A stretch of DNA of 64,000 nucleotides from positions 1,054,001 through 1,118,000 of the forward strand of contig CAXXKC010000001.1 in NCBI GenBank assembly GCA_963674835.2. Direction: 5' to 3'. Under the pieces are notes generated by a model. That model did not search any database. It was not told where the DNA came from and saw only the letters and a program-made list of their open reading frames with translations. This stretch comes from G963674835 sp963674835 (GTDB lineage Bacteria; Planctomycetota; Planctomycetia; Pirellulales; Thermoguttaceae). This document shows, one piece after another, positions 56,055 to 64,000 of this stretch. The position numbers and the translations under genes were made by a program. Numbering within the stretch: the stretch's first letter is position 1; the number at the start of each line of letters is the position of its first letter.

Positions 56055-58718
56055 TCAATCGTCTCTCTCCGCCTCGTCCCCGTTCACGGCCCACGCGGGA
56101 TACGTCTCGTCGCTGCCCCGCGCGGCGAACCAGAGAATGCGGTTGAGCGTGTCCTCGTCGGCCTGGTCGACCTGATCCAACGGCAGCCGCATCGACACCT
56201 CCGCCCAGTGCCGCTGCCGCGGATCCTGGATCTCGGCGACGCTCGGATTCAGCTGGTCCAACGGCACGTTGTTCTTCAACGCCTGATACGGCCGGGCGTC
56301 GATGGTCTCCTGAAAGCAACTCGCCATGGCCGTGGCCGAAGCGTCCAACTGGTTCATCGGCGGTAGCCCGAGAATCAGCTCGATGGTTCGGACCATGCTC
56401 GTCTGGTTGTAGTTCGTGCTGTCGACCACACCACGGCGCGTGTACGGGCTGATGACCAGGGCAACCGTCCGATGCCCGTCGATGTGATCGAAGCCGTCCT
56501 GTGGATCGTCCTCGACCACGAAGATGCACGTCTCCGGCCAGAACCGGCTCCGGCTCACAGCCTCGACGATCTTCCCCAGTGCCAGATCATTGTCGGCCAC
56601 GCACGACTCGGGCGTCGGATAGTGCGGCTTGGTCCCCGACGTGTGATCGTGTGGCAGCAGCATCACGATCAGGTTCGGCAGCGATCCCCGCCGCTCGTAC
56701 TCGCGAAACTCGCGGAGGAACTGGGCCGCCCGGTGCATGTCCGACACCAGCAGCGGAAAACCGATGACCTCCGGGCAAATATAGGGCTCCAACGTCTTGA
56801 TGGCGGCGGTCGCCCGCACCTCGATCTCGTTCTTCCCCTCGCGGAAATCGCGGTAACAATCCGCGTACGTTGGTGTTGCCGTGCGCCCCCGGTCCTTCCA
56901 TCGCACCGTAGCGCTCACGAATTCGCCATAGACACGCAACGTCTGCCCGTGCGCCAAGGCGTTGTCCCACAGGAAACCGCTGCTCGCATAGGCCATCGCG
57001 TCGTCGCCGTCGTACGGGTAGCTCCGCGGCCAACCGCCAAACGCCTTCTCGATGTAATCGGTCACATAGGCCTCGTCGGTCCACTGGTGGCCGTCCGCAC
57101 TGAGCACGCCGCTGCAATAGAAGTTGTCCAGAAGCACGAATTCATCGGCCAGCTTGTGATGGTTCGGCGTCACTCGGCGACCATAGATGCATAACTGCGG
57201 ATCGCCCTCCCCGCGTTTCACATCGCCGAAGACTTGGTCGTACGTGCGGTTCTCTTTGATGATGTATAGCACGTGCTTGAAGACCGACGGCTCGCCATGC
57301 CGCTCGGGAATCGCCCGCGGCTGCACATCCGGCCGCGGCCGCGCCAACGCACGGACCGACTCCGCGAGCCGATTGTTCGACAGCACCGTCTCCGTCAGAC
57401 CGGCCAGTTGATCGAGCGGCGGAAGCGGAACGAGCGACACGGTTCCCAGGCAGTCGCGCGAATTGTAGCCAAAGATCTTCTCCCCCTTGGCTCGCCGATT
57501 CGCGGCCGATTCTCCGCTGCGCGAACCAACCCCCTTCACGTTCGCCACGTAGAGAGCGTGCCGTCCCTCGTCGAGCTCCAGCCCGGCCGGATACCATCCC
57601 GTCGGCAGGCAGCCCAACATGCGGCTATGCGGCGGAGCTAACTCAACGACCCCCACCGCATTGTTCGTGCCGTTCGACACGTACAGCAGCTTCCCGTCGG
57701 CGCTGATGGCCAGCGAATTCGGCGCGCTGCCGAAGGGCAATTCCTTCGCAGGGCGAGCAGAGATCGTCTCCACAACTGCGTCCGTGCCCGTATCGATCAC
57801 CGAAACCGTATCGCTGTTGGCGTTCGCCACGCACACGTAGCGACCGTCTGGCGTCACTGCCAGCCCCGAGGGATGCAACCCCACGTCGATCTGTTTTGTT
57901 TCCTTGCCGGCCTTCAGATCGACCACCGACACCGAACCGTCCGACGCAATGTATCGCACGGGGTCCACCCGCACCGGCGGCGCATCACCCGACGGCCCGG
58001 TCACTTCGCCGCCGCTGGGTATCCGCCCCGCCCAGTTCGAGACATAGGCTTTGTCCCCGACCACAACCACCCCATACGGTGCGTTGCCAACCGGAATCTG
58101 CCGCGCCACGCGACCCGAGCCCAGTTCCACCTCGGCCAGCGTGTTCTGCGTGTTCAGGACAACCCAAAGCGTGCTTCCCGTCGAATCGATGGCAATTCCC
58201 GCAGGCACCGGCTTGCGCTTCGAGTCACCGTCTCCCTGCGGCAGCTTGATGGCGCGACCCTCGCGCAACTCGCCGCGGTCCGTCACTTCAAACACATTCA
58301 CCTCGCCCCGGAAGCTGGATGCCAGCACCCGCTTCCCGTCCGGCGTGAAGCGCACCCCCGTATAGCTACCTCGCACGCGCGTCGATTCCGACACCACCGC
58401 CGCCGATACCGGATCGAGCAACAGCAATTTGCTGCTGCTGAGCACCGCAAGCCAGCGGCCGTCCGGGCTCAAAGCCAGATCGGTCGGTCGGCCCACAATC
58501 GGAACCTGCTTGCCCAACGGCGACAACACTTGGTTCGTAGGCACAACGGTCAACCCGCCGTCCACGGGTCCCACGCGCAGCCGGTCGTAATCGGCTGCCG
58601 CGGCTCTTGCACTCGCCTCATCCGATCGTGCGGTCGCCGACTCTTGCGCGTGCCCCAATCCAATCCCACCGACTACTGCAAACAGCATCACTGCAATCCG
58701 AAACGCGAACCGGTCCAT
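56055..58718 (-). CDS. YncE-type propeller fused to phosphoesterase (alkaline-phosphatase superfamily)
   Basis: An 887-residue exported protein (signal peptide ending GLGHAQES). Residues ~60-450 form a seven-bladed YncE-like propeller, for example SPDGRWLAVLSSSKLLLLD and TPDGRYVCVANANSDTVSVI. From ~490 a phosphoesterase-type domain begins VLYIIKENRTYDQVFGDVK and contains metal-ligand motifs such as SADGHQWTDEAYV and VEDDPQDGFDHIDGHR. This two-domain layout recurs in environmental bacteria; the hydrolytic target is unknown. ATG 58718 follows GGGAGGG by 7 bases. Divergent from the deacetylase-like gene. Confidence 0.85.
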   Translation of the reverse strand: MDRFAFRIAVMLFAVVGGIGLGHAQESATARSDEASARAAAADYDRLRVGPVDGGLTVVPTNQVLSPLGKQVPIVGRPTDLALSPDGRWLAVLSSSKLLLLDPVSAAVVSESTRVRGSYTGVRFTPDGKRVLASSFRGEVNVFEVTDRGELREGRAIKLPQGDGDSKRKPVPAGIAIDSTGSTLWVVLNTQNTLAEVELGSGRVARQIPVGNAPYGVVVVGDKAYVSNWAGRIPSGGEVTGPSGDAPPVRVDPVRYIASDGSVSVVDLKAGKETKQIDVGLHPSGLAVTPDGRYVCVANANSDTVSVIDTGTDAVVETISARPAKELPFGSAPNSLAISADGKLLYVSNGTNNAVGVVELAPPHSRMLGCLPTGWYPAGLELDEGRHALYVANVKGVGSRSGESAANRRAKGEKIFGYNSRDCLGTVSLVPLPPLDQLAGLTETVLSNNRLAESVRALARPRPDVQPRAIPERHGEPSVFKHVLYIIKENRTYDQVFGDVKRGEGDPQLCIYGRRVTPNHHKLADEFVLLDNFYCSGVLSADGHQWTDEAYVTDYIEKAFGGWPRSYPYDGDDAMAYASSGFLWDNALAHGQTLRVYGEFVSATVRWKDRGRTATPTYADCYRDFREGKNEIEVRATAAIKTLEPYICPEVIGFPLLVSDMHRAAQFLREFREYERRGSLPNLIVMLLPHDHTSGTKPHYPTPESCVADNDLALGKIVEAVSRSRFWPETCIFVVEDDPQDGFDHIDGHRTVALVISPYTRRGVVDSTNYNQTSMVRTIELILGLPPMNQLDASATAMASCFQETIDARPYQALKNNVPLDQLNPSVAEIQDPRQRHWAEVSMRLPLDQVDQADEDTLNRILWFAARGSDETYPAWAVNGDEAERDD

Positions 58719-59054
58719 AGATCGTCCCTCCCGCGAACTGGTCAACACCATATCCGTTCGTGCCCTGCGGCCGGAACGCGCTACGGCCCTCGCCAAAGCC
58801 TCGTCGCATATCCGACCGCCGACTGGCCAGTGGCAAGTTGCGTCCCAAGTGCAATTCACGCGTACTCCAAGTGTACACCAACGGCATCTCCGGGCAATTG
58901 ACCTTGCTTGCAACAGCACGACCGACGTACAATTAGCGGGCGCAGGGTGGCTTTTCCATGACAGGGCAATCGCAGTGGTAAGCTGCCTGGAATTGGGGGT
59001 ACGCCCGCAATCGGGGGCGGATGTTGTCGCACGAATCTCTTCGCGGAGCCCATC
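58719..59054. other. Divergent intergenic region
   Basis: No gene in these 336 bases. It includes the sigma-70-like promoter listed next, which faces the deacetylase-fold gene. Confidence 0.5.
58904..58933 (+). promoter_or_regulatory. Sigma-70-like promoter before the deacetylase-fold gene
   Basis: TTGCTT (58904-58909), 18-base spacer, TACAAT (58928-58933), about 120 bases before the GTG start. Confidence 0.35.
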
Positions 59055-60011
59055 GTGAGTGCCAACGTCACGAACGTCGCTCTCATCCATTCGCCGACTT
59101 ACGACATCGACTTGGGTGGGTTGGAGCAGATTCACCCCTTCGATGTGCACAAATACTCGAAGATCCGCCGGCAACTCGTCTCCGACGGACTCGTCGACGA
59201 TGACGACTTCATCGCTCCCGACGAGCTGAACTCCCAACAGATCCTCCTCGTCCATTCCCGCGAGTTTCTCGATAGTCTTCAGCAATCGCCGCGGGTGGCC
59301 CAGTACCTCGAATCACCCGTCATCGGCATGCTGCCGGCCGCGGTCGTCGAACAGGGAATCCTCCGCGCGTTTCGACAAGCGTCTGGCGGGACCGTTCTCG
59401 CCGCCCGCCTGGCCCTGGAACACGGCATTGCCATCAACCTAGGCGGCGGTTTCCATCATGCCGCCCCTTCGCACGGCGAAGGCTTCTGTATCTATGCCGA
59501 CGTACCGATCGCTCTTCGTGTGCTCGAACAAGAGCATCGCCTCACGCGGTCCATGATCGTCGACCTCGACGTGCACCAGGGCAACGGCAGCATACTTTGC
59601 TGTCGGGACGATGCCGGCGTTTGCACGTTCTCGATGCACGAGGGAAACATCTACCCAATCCCCAAGCAGAAAGGATGCGTCGACATCGAGCTCGAGGCCG
59701 GCACCGACGATGAGACCTATCTCAACCTGTTGGCGCATCACCTCCCCGGAGCCCTCGAACTCTTTCAGCCGGAACTGGTGTTCCTGATCGCCGGTTGCGA
59801 CACGCTCGCCGGCGACCCCCTGGCACATCTGGCCATGACCGCCGACGGGATCGTGCGCCGCGACGCGTACGTCGTCCAGCAGTGTCGCCAGCGGAACATC
59901 CCTGTAGCAATGCTGCTGGGCGGCGGCTACAGCTCTCAGGCCTGGCGGGTTCAGTACGCCAGCGTTCGCCGGCTCGTCGAGACGTTCAGAGCCCATTCGG
60001 CGTATGTGTAG
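59055..60011 (+). CDS. Histone-deacetylase-fold protein
   Basis: A 318-residue arginase/deacetylase-fold enzyme. Zinc site and proton relay are intact: His134-His135 in GGGFHHAAPSHG, Asp170-x-Asp172-x-His174 in VDLDVHQGNG, and AGCDTLAGDPL at the third zinc ligand. Bacterial members deacetylate polyamines, acetoin-related compounds or proteins. GTG start with GGAG 6 bases before. The last six residues (AHSAYV) and the stop codon lie inside the third copy of the dispersed repeat, so the native C-terminus has been replaced or extended by it. Confidence 0.9.
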   Translation: MSANVTNVALIHSPTYDIDLGGLEQIHPFDVHKYSKIRRQLVSDGLVDDDDFIAPDELNSQQILLVHSREFLDSLQQSPRVAQYLESPVIGMLPAAVVEQGILRAFRQASGGTVLAARLALEHGIAINLGGGFHHAAPSHGEGFCIYADVPIALRVLEQEHRLTRSMIVDLDVHQGNGSILCCRDDAGVCTFSMHEGNIYPIPKQKGCVDIELEAGTDDETYLNLLAHHLPGALELFQPELVFLIAGCDTLAGDPLAHLAMTADGIVRRDAYVVQQCRQRNIPVAMLLGGGYSSQAWRVQYASVRRLVETFRAHSAYV

Positions 60012-60081
60012 CGTGTCTTCCGCTTTCAAAGCCGTAGAAACACGCCGCCGCGAACGCTATCGTTAAGTGCGACTCGCACTA
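59986..60081. repeat. Dispersed ~96-bp palindromic repeat, copy 3
   Basis: Shares the core aacacgccgccgcgaacgct and the end hairpin AGTGCG-act-CGCACT with the other copies. It spans the gap between two convergent genes. The deacetylase stop TAG (60009-60011) lies in its left arm and the enolase-family stop (60081-60079) in its right end. Confidence 0.9.
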
Positions 60082-61431
60082 GAAGCCCAGCCCCGGTCCA
60101 TCCAGCGCGGCCGTGCCAACCGTGCCGTCCGTGATCTGGAACATTGTCGGGAATCGTTCCGCCCACCCTTGGTTTGCCGCCGGGAAATACTGTCGCGCGT
60201 TCCCCTCAATCGCGGCAACCGTCGGAATCCTGGCCGCCAGCGAAGCCGAATGCAGGAACGAAGCGCCCGGGCACGTCAAATCCTGAACGCACAGAAACAT
60301 CTTGTACTTCTGCGCCGCGGCACCCATCAACAGCGCCTCGCTGTGGCCCTTGCACGCCTTCAGCGCCACGCCCGAATAGCCTAGTTCGCGCGCCAGCAGC
60401 AGGCTCTCCAGGTCGACCAACGACTCGTCGATGACGACCGGCTTGAGCTTGGCCGCCTCGTGCATCCGGTTCGCGGGGTTGGCACGAAGGTCTCGATTCG
60501 TAGGCTGCTCGATGTACTGGAGCCGCTCGAGCGCCTTCGGGGCCCGTTCCCCGATCTTCGCCAGAAACTCCAACACGTACTCGACGTTCTCGCAGCGCTC
60601 GTTGAAGTCGGCCGAATAATACCACATCTCGCATTCACGGCGGCGCTGTGCCTCGACCGCCACTCGCTCCACCGACACAACCCGCTCCACGTCCCACGCC
60701 AGATCGTCGCCGTTCAGCTTGATCTTCAGATGCGTCAAACCGTCCGCGGCGATCCACTCCGGCAGAGTCTCCGGCAGTCCGTCGTCGATACGCGCTGAGA
60801 CGTCGGCTTCCGTCAGCGGATCCAGCGCGCCCACCAGGTGGTAAAGCGGCATCGATGCCTTCGGGCTTCGTAGCGTGTACTGATCGAGGTACTCGCCGGC
60901 AAACTCATCGCCCAAGTACACCGAAAGGTCTGTGTTGACAAATTCGCTGGAAAGCACGTTATAAGCGTTCTGCCCCAGCATCTTGCCATACGCGTCGTGG
61001 ATCGCGGCCTCCAATGGGCTGGCCGCCACCAACTGCGCCAGACGAGGCATCACTTCGTCCAACCCCAGGTCGGCGACCACCTTTTCCGCAATCGCTTGGT
61101 ACGTGCCCGCAAGCTGGTGAGTGATCTCCAAGGGGTGCCCTGGCGACCGATGCTGTGTGGCCCCATCGACGACCTGGGAGCCCATTTGGACCATGGCCTC
61201 CAAAGTCTCCTCATTCGACAGGACATTGCTGGGCCATCCCCACGTGTTGCCCATGGGCATAGAGCCGCTACCCTTGCCGCGGCGGCCGTCGCGCGATTCC
61301 ACCTCGACCGTCACGTGCAGCAGTACGGCTTCCACCACCACCCGTCCGCCAAACTTCATCGGGGCACGATATCCGAACCGTTCCGTCTGGCTCGACGCAT
61401 CCACCAGTCGAATATCAGTCGTCTTAGGCAC
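60079..61431 (-). CDS. Enolase-superfamily enzyme (MLE subgroup)
   Basis: A 450-residue member of the enolase superfamily. Expected chemistry motifs are present: HLKIKLNG (KxK base), metal ligands in ADFNER, YIEQPTN and VVIDESLVD, and a second Lys base in VALKACKG. These fit the muconate-lactonizing/dipeptide-epimerase subgroup, which abstracts a proton alpha to a carboxylate; the exact substrate is not readable. It is longer than the family's usual ~370, through an N-terminal extension. A GTG at 61431 with AGAGG 5 bases before is preferred over an ATG at 61470. Its stop codon is in repeat copy 3. Confidence 0.83.
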   Translation of the reverse strand: MPKTTDIRLVDASSQTERFGYRAPMKFGGRVVVEAVLLHVTVEVESRDGRRGKGSGSMPMGNTWGWPSNVLSNEETLEAMVQMGSQVVDGATQHRSPGHPLEITHQLAGTYQAIAEKVVADLGLDEVMPRLAQLVAASPLEAAIHDAYGKMLGQNAYNVLSSEFVNTDLSVYLGDEFAGEYLDQYTLRSPKASMPLYHLVGALDPLTEADVSARIDDGLPETLPEWIAADGLTHLKIKLNGDDLAWDVERVVSVERVAVEAQRRRECEMWYYSADFNERCENVEYVLEFLAKIGERAPKALERLQYIEQPTNRDLRANPANRMHEAAKLKPVVIDESLVDLESLLLARELGYSGVALKACKGHSEALLMGAAAQKYKMFLCVQDLTCPGASFLHSASLAARIPTVAAIEGNARQYFPAANQGWAERFPTMFQITDGTVGTAALDGPGLGF

Positions 61432-61573
61432 GGCAACCTCTACCGGCTTTCGGTTCGATCGAAAACACATCTCCCGTTGCCTGCCCGAATACGATCGGGC
61501 AACCGCCGCAGCCGCCAGCGCAAACCATCATCCACCGCCCACGCTTGCCTTCGCTGCTACGGCGGCGGAAAGT

Positions 61574-62209
61574 CTACACCAGTTGCTTCCGAACGGCCCA
61601 CACTGCTGCCTGCGTCCGATCCGACACGCCGATCTTCCGCAGAATGTGCTGCACGTGTTCCTTGACCGTTTCGTAACTGATGTGCAGCGCCTGCGCAATC
61701 TCCTTGTTGGTCAGCCCGTAGGCCAACTGTCGGAGCACTTCGCTCTCGCGCTGGGTCAAGGGCACCTCGACATCGGCAGCCAACCGAGGAGTGGCCAGGG
61801 CCCCGGTAACGCGACGCAGTTCGTCGCGCGTCCAGGCACTCTCGCCCGTCGCCGCCGAGCGGATGGCCTTGACGAGATCGTCACGGGTACATCCTTTCAG
61901 AAGATACCCACTCGCTCCCAACGCCACCGAACGAGCGATGTACGTAGGGTTGTCGAACGTCGACAGCATCAGCACGGGCATATCCGGCTTGTCGAGCTTG
62001 ATTCGGCCCAAAGCCGTCAGTCCGTCTCCTTCAGGCATACGGATATCCAGCAGAACAACGTCGACGTCATTCTCCAACGCATACCGTACGGCCGCCTCTC
62101 CGGTAGAAACCTCAGCGACAACGTCAACTTCGGTCTCGGCCAAAAGGGTTTTCAGACCACAGCGCACTACTTCGTGGTCGTCGGCGATCAGCACTTTGAT
62201 CTTGTCCAT
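61574..62209 (-). CDS. NarL/LuxR-family response regulator
   Basis: A 211-residue regulator: receiver with phospho-acceptor Asp55 in VVLLDIRMPEGDG, then a LuxR-type HTH (TQRESEVLRQLAYGLTNKEI and SYETVKEHVQHILRK). It binds DNA as a phosphorylated dimer. The ATG at 62209 is 13 bases after the kinase stop, so the two genes form an operon. Target genes are unknown; the long upstream spacer of the operon has candidate repeats for autoregulation. Confidence 0.93.
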   Translation of the reverse strand: MDKIKVLIADDHEVVRCGLKTLLAETEVDVVAEVSTGEAAVRYALENDVDVVLLDIRMPEGDGLTALGRIKLDKPDMPVLMLSTFDNPTYIARSVALGASGYLLKGCTRDDLVKAIRSAATGESAWTRDELRRVTGALATPRLAADVEVPLTQRESEVLRQLAYGLTNKEIAQALHISYETVKEHVQHILRKIGVSDRTQAAVWAVRKQLV

Positions 62210-62222
62210 TCAGTCCTCCCAG

Positions 62223-62987
62223 TCAAAAGGTTGCGACTTCCCATGGGGTGCGAGCCAAAGGCAAATCGGCAGAAACTCGCGTTCCTTTGCCCGGGGCACT
62301 CTCAATCTTCGCCCGACCGCCGAGCAGCCGAGCACGCTCGCGTATTCCCCGTAAACCAAACCGTTTCCGATGAACGCCGTTCGGGTCCAACCCGACCCCC
62401 CAGTCACGTACCTCCACGCGGAGACGATCCCCGACCTGGGTCAACCGGACCTCGGCGCGATCCGACTTGCTGTGCCGCCTCACGTTGGTGATCGCTTCCT
62501 GGACGATCCGGTACACCGTCCCTTCCAGCAGCGGTTCCAATCGCGTGAACTGCACTTCCGCACGAAAATCGATCGACGGACCACCCGGTGGCTGATCGTC
62601 GATCATCGACGCTATCGCCGCCACGACCCCCAGATCGTCCAGCTCCGGCGGACACAAGCCGCACACCAGACGCCGGGCCTCCGTGACCGCCTTGCGTATC
62701 AGATGAAGCGAAACCTCCACTTCCTCACGACCGCTTCCTTCCGGCAGACGTCCTGTCTCCACCAGCGCCTCCAGACGCATCATGGCCGCGGTCGCCTCTT
62801 GGATGAATCCGTCGTGAATCTCGAATGCCGTCAGCCGACGATCGCGGTCCAGCAAATCTGCTGGCAGCACAGCACTCGCCACCCAGTCCGGTGATTCCCC
62901 CACCGTCCCTTCTAGCTCGCCAACCTGTTGGCTCAGGTTGACTAGCTCACCGATCATTGCATCATGTGCCTTCAGTGGTCGTTCCAC
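62223..62987 (-). CDS. Soluble NarX/DegS-type histidine kinase
   Basis: A 254-residue kinase with HisKA_3 (His58 in FEIHDGFIQ) and HATPase_c (QEAITNVRRHSKS, RDWGVGLD, RFGLRGIRERARLLGG). No transmembrane helix or named sensor domain is present; only a short coiled N-terminus precedes the His box. It pairs with the NarL-type regulator. GTG start at 62987, 7 bases after GAGGAG. It must receive its signal from the cytosol or a partner protein. Confidence 0.9.
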   Translation of the reverse strand: MERPLKAHDAMIGELVNLSQQVGELEGTVGESPDWVASAVLPADLLDRDRRLTAFEIHDGFIQEATAAMMRLEALVETGRLPEGSGREEVEVSLHLIRKAVTEARRLVCGLCPPELDDLGVVAAIASMIDDQPPGGPSIDFRAEVQFTRLEPLLEGTVYRIVQEAITNVRRHSKSDRAEVRLTQVGDRLRVEVRDWGVGLDPNGVHRKRFGLRGIRERARLLGGRAKIESAPGKGTRVSADLPLARTPWEVATF

Positions 62988-63736
62988 GATCCGGCTCCTC
63001 GTTCCGAAGAAGGAGATGGACCCGTCTATAGCACTACACCATAGACGTCACTTCTCACTACGTGATGACCACGCCGGGACTCGTGGCAGCCAGGCCTTGC
63101 AGTCGATCCAGCGGGGGCCGTGAAGTTTCCCCACAACGTGCCCCTCTAACTTATGATCTGCCTGACCCACCCTCCTAAATGATAGCAGGAAGTTTCCCCG
63201 CGGGCACCCCCTGAACAACCATTTTTCGGGGGTGAGCAGTCGTGGACACTGCTACTCATGAGCCTATAGTCCCGCTCCCTCATAACCACGACGGACTGTC
63301 ACAGCACTCCACCTACTGGTGCCACACCGGTGGCCCGATCTCCGCGAAATCAGACGCGGTCTTGCCCGCTCCACCCCTATAACCCGCGAGAAACCTTAAC
63401 AGCAGCTAGCCCGTGACGCCCGACCCCATTCCCTCCTGCAATGGCGGGACCTATTCGCCGACCGCCCGTTCAGGCACCGGCGTTCGTGGTGGGGTCGCAT
63501 CAGCCATTATGGTATGCATCGACGAGCGATTGTAAAGTGCACTGGCAAAAAATGTCGCAGTCAAACCCCTCTCGCGAGCCGAAACGCAACGCCCGATAGA
63601 TGCAACATCGAAGCAGCCTCGCTTGCGGATACCCCCCACAGGAGCTGCGACAAGTCGCACTTAGGCGTGCAACCACATGCCCTCAACCACGCCTCGCCCG
63701 CCAACCCACGACCCACTCGCCCGCCCGTCGGAACCG
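62988..63736. other. Long non-coding stretch between greA and the kinase-regulator operon
   Basis: No gene is convincing in these 749 bases. Near the kinase start, GTCTAT (63024-63029) and ATAGAC (63041-63046) form an inverted repeat. GAAGTTTCCCC occurs twice as a direct repeat (63122-63132 and 63189-63199). TGCGAC-aa-GTCGCA (63646-63659) is a short palindrome reminiscent of the end hairpin of the dispersed repeat. It could hold a long leader or an unannotated small RNA. Confidence 0.4.
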
Positions 63737-64000
63737 TCAAGCAAGGTTGTCGTAGCGTATCTCAAGAATCTCAAAGCGCGTAACGCCCATCGGCACCGCG
63801 ATCTCGACGCAATCCCCAACCTTCTTGCCAACAAGCCCTTGCGCCAATGGGCTCGTGATGAGAATCTTGCCCACGGCATAGTCCTCCTCGCCCGCCCCCA
63901 CCAGCGTGAATTCCTCCGTGTCGTCCAGATCCAAATCCTTCACAACCACCGTGCAGCCGAACGCCACTTCGTCCTTGGGAGCCTTGGCCGGATCGACCAT
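63737..64000 (-). CDS. greA: Transcription elongation factor GreA, C-terminal domain (5' end outside window)
   Basis: An 87-residue fragment that runs off the right edge. It matches the GreA/GreB C-terminal FKBP-like domain: VAFGCTVVVKDLD, EEFTLVGAGEEDYAVGKILI, SPLAQGLVGKKVGDCVEI. GreA rescues stalled RNA polymerase through its N-terminal coiled coil, which is beyond the window. The Met at the very edge is probably internal because full-length GreA is ~158 residues. Confidence 0.92.
   Translation of the reverse strand: MVDPAKAPKDEVAFGCTVVVKDLDLDDTEEFTLVGAGEEDYAVGKILITSPLAQGLVGKKVGDCVEIAVPMGVTRFEILEIRYDNLA

Noticed and set aside
58719..59285. N-terminal extension of the YncE/phosphoesterase frame
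   Set aside because: Overlaps the divergent deacetylase-fold gene, and the signal peptide begins at 58718.
63646..63659. Possible fourth copy of the dispersed repeat
   Set aside because: Only a TGCGAC/GTCGCA hairpin resembles the repeat end; the core and flank are absent.
63451..63660. Minus-strand 69-residue ORF
   Set aside because: No ribosome site, no recognisable motif, Arg-rich shadow-like composition.

Overview
The window looks like a piece of a planctomycete chromosome, probably Pirellulales or a close relative. The DNA is GC-rich. It carries a BBP7-type outer-membrane barrel protein, a Ser/Thr kinase with the N-terminal module common in planctomycete kinases, a stand-alone HAMP-like membrane protein, and many secreted sialidase-, fucosidase- and beta-helix-type proteins. 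No rRNA, tRNA, CRISPR array, transposase or phage gene was recognised.

Layout. 1-5100: end of a sialidase-like gene, then a three-gene minus-strand operon (ABC ATPase, FtsX-type permease, AttH/CrtC lipocalin-like protein). 5400-10200: alpha/beta hydrolase, then a methyltransferase / GT2 polyprenyl-phosphate glycosyltransferase pair facing a polytopic membrane protein. 10300-15900: conserved unknowns, an O6-alkylguanine-DNA methyltransferase, a HAMP-like protein, a GT4 glycosyltransferase and an orphan ZAS anti-sigma-like protein. 16000-18600: two-gene bd-like terminal oxidase whose subunit I carries a C-terminal c-type cytochrome. 18700-22100: GH95 fucosidase plus GH43/GH117-like propeller operon. 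22100-28300: TPR, thioesterase, HDOD, BBP7 and an RpoD-family sigma factor. 28300-39500: carbohydrate/uronate-type cluster (sialidase-like, two DHDPS-fold proteins, FAD oxidoreductase, GH67-N-like protein, a frameshifted esterase, a beta-helix protein). 39700-46400: GGDEF/EAL protein, glpK-glpD, MBL hydrolase. 46600-56000: Ser/Thr kinase, hybrid histidine kinase, and a ZraP-ZraS-ZraR-like sigma-54 envelope-stress module with a textbook -24/-12 promoter. 56000-64000: YncE/phosphoesterase fusion, histone-deacetylase-fold protein, enolase-superfamily enzyme, NarL-type two-component pair, and the end of greA.

The carbohydrate genes form at least two scavenging units: fucosides at 18.7-22 kb, and sialic/uronic-type sugars at 28-39.5 kb. 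glpK-glpD adds glycerol use. Signalling genes are dense, and the sigma-54 module is the clearest self-contained circuit.

Non-coding highlights. A ~96-bp palindromic repeat occurs three times; one copy supplies the stop codons of two convergent genes. There are several terminator-like hairpins, sigma-70-like promoters, and a 16-bp perfect palindrome upstream of the ABC operon. Starts were chosen from Shine-Dalgarno spacing and family length; several are GTG or TTG.
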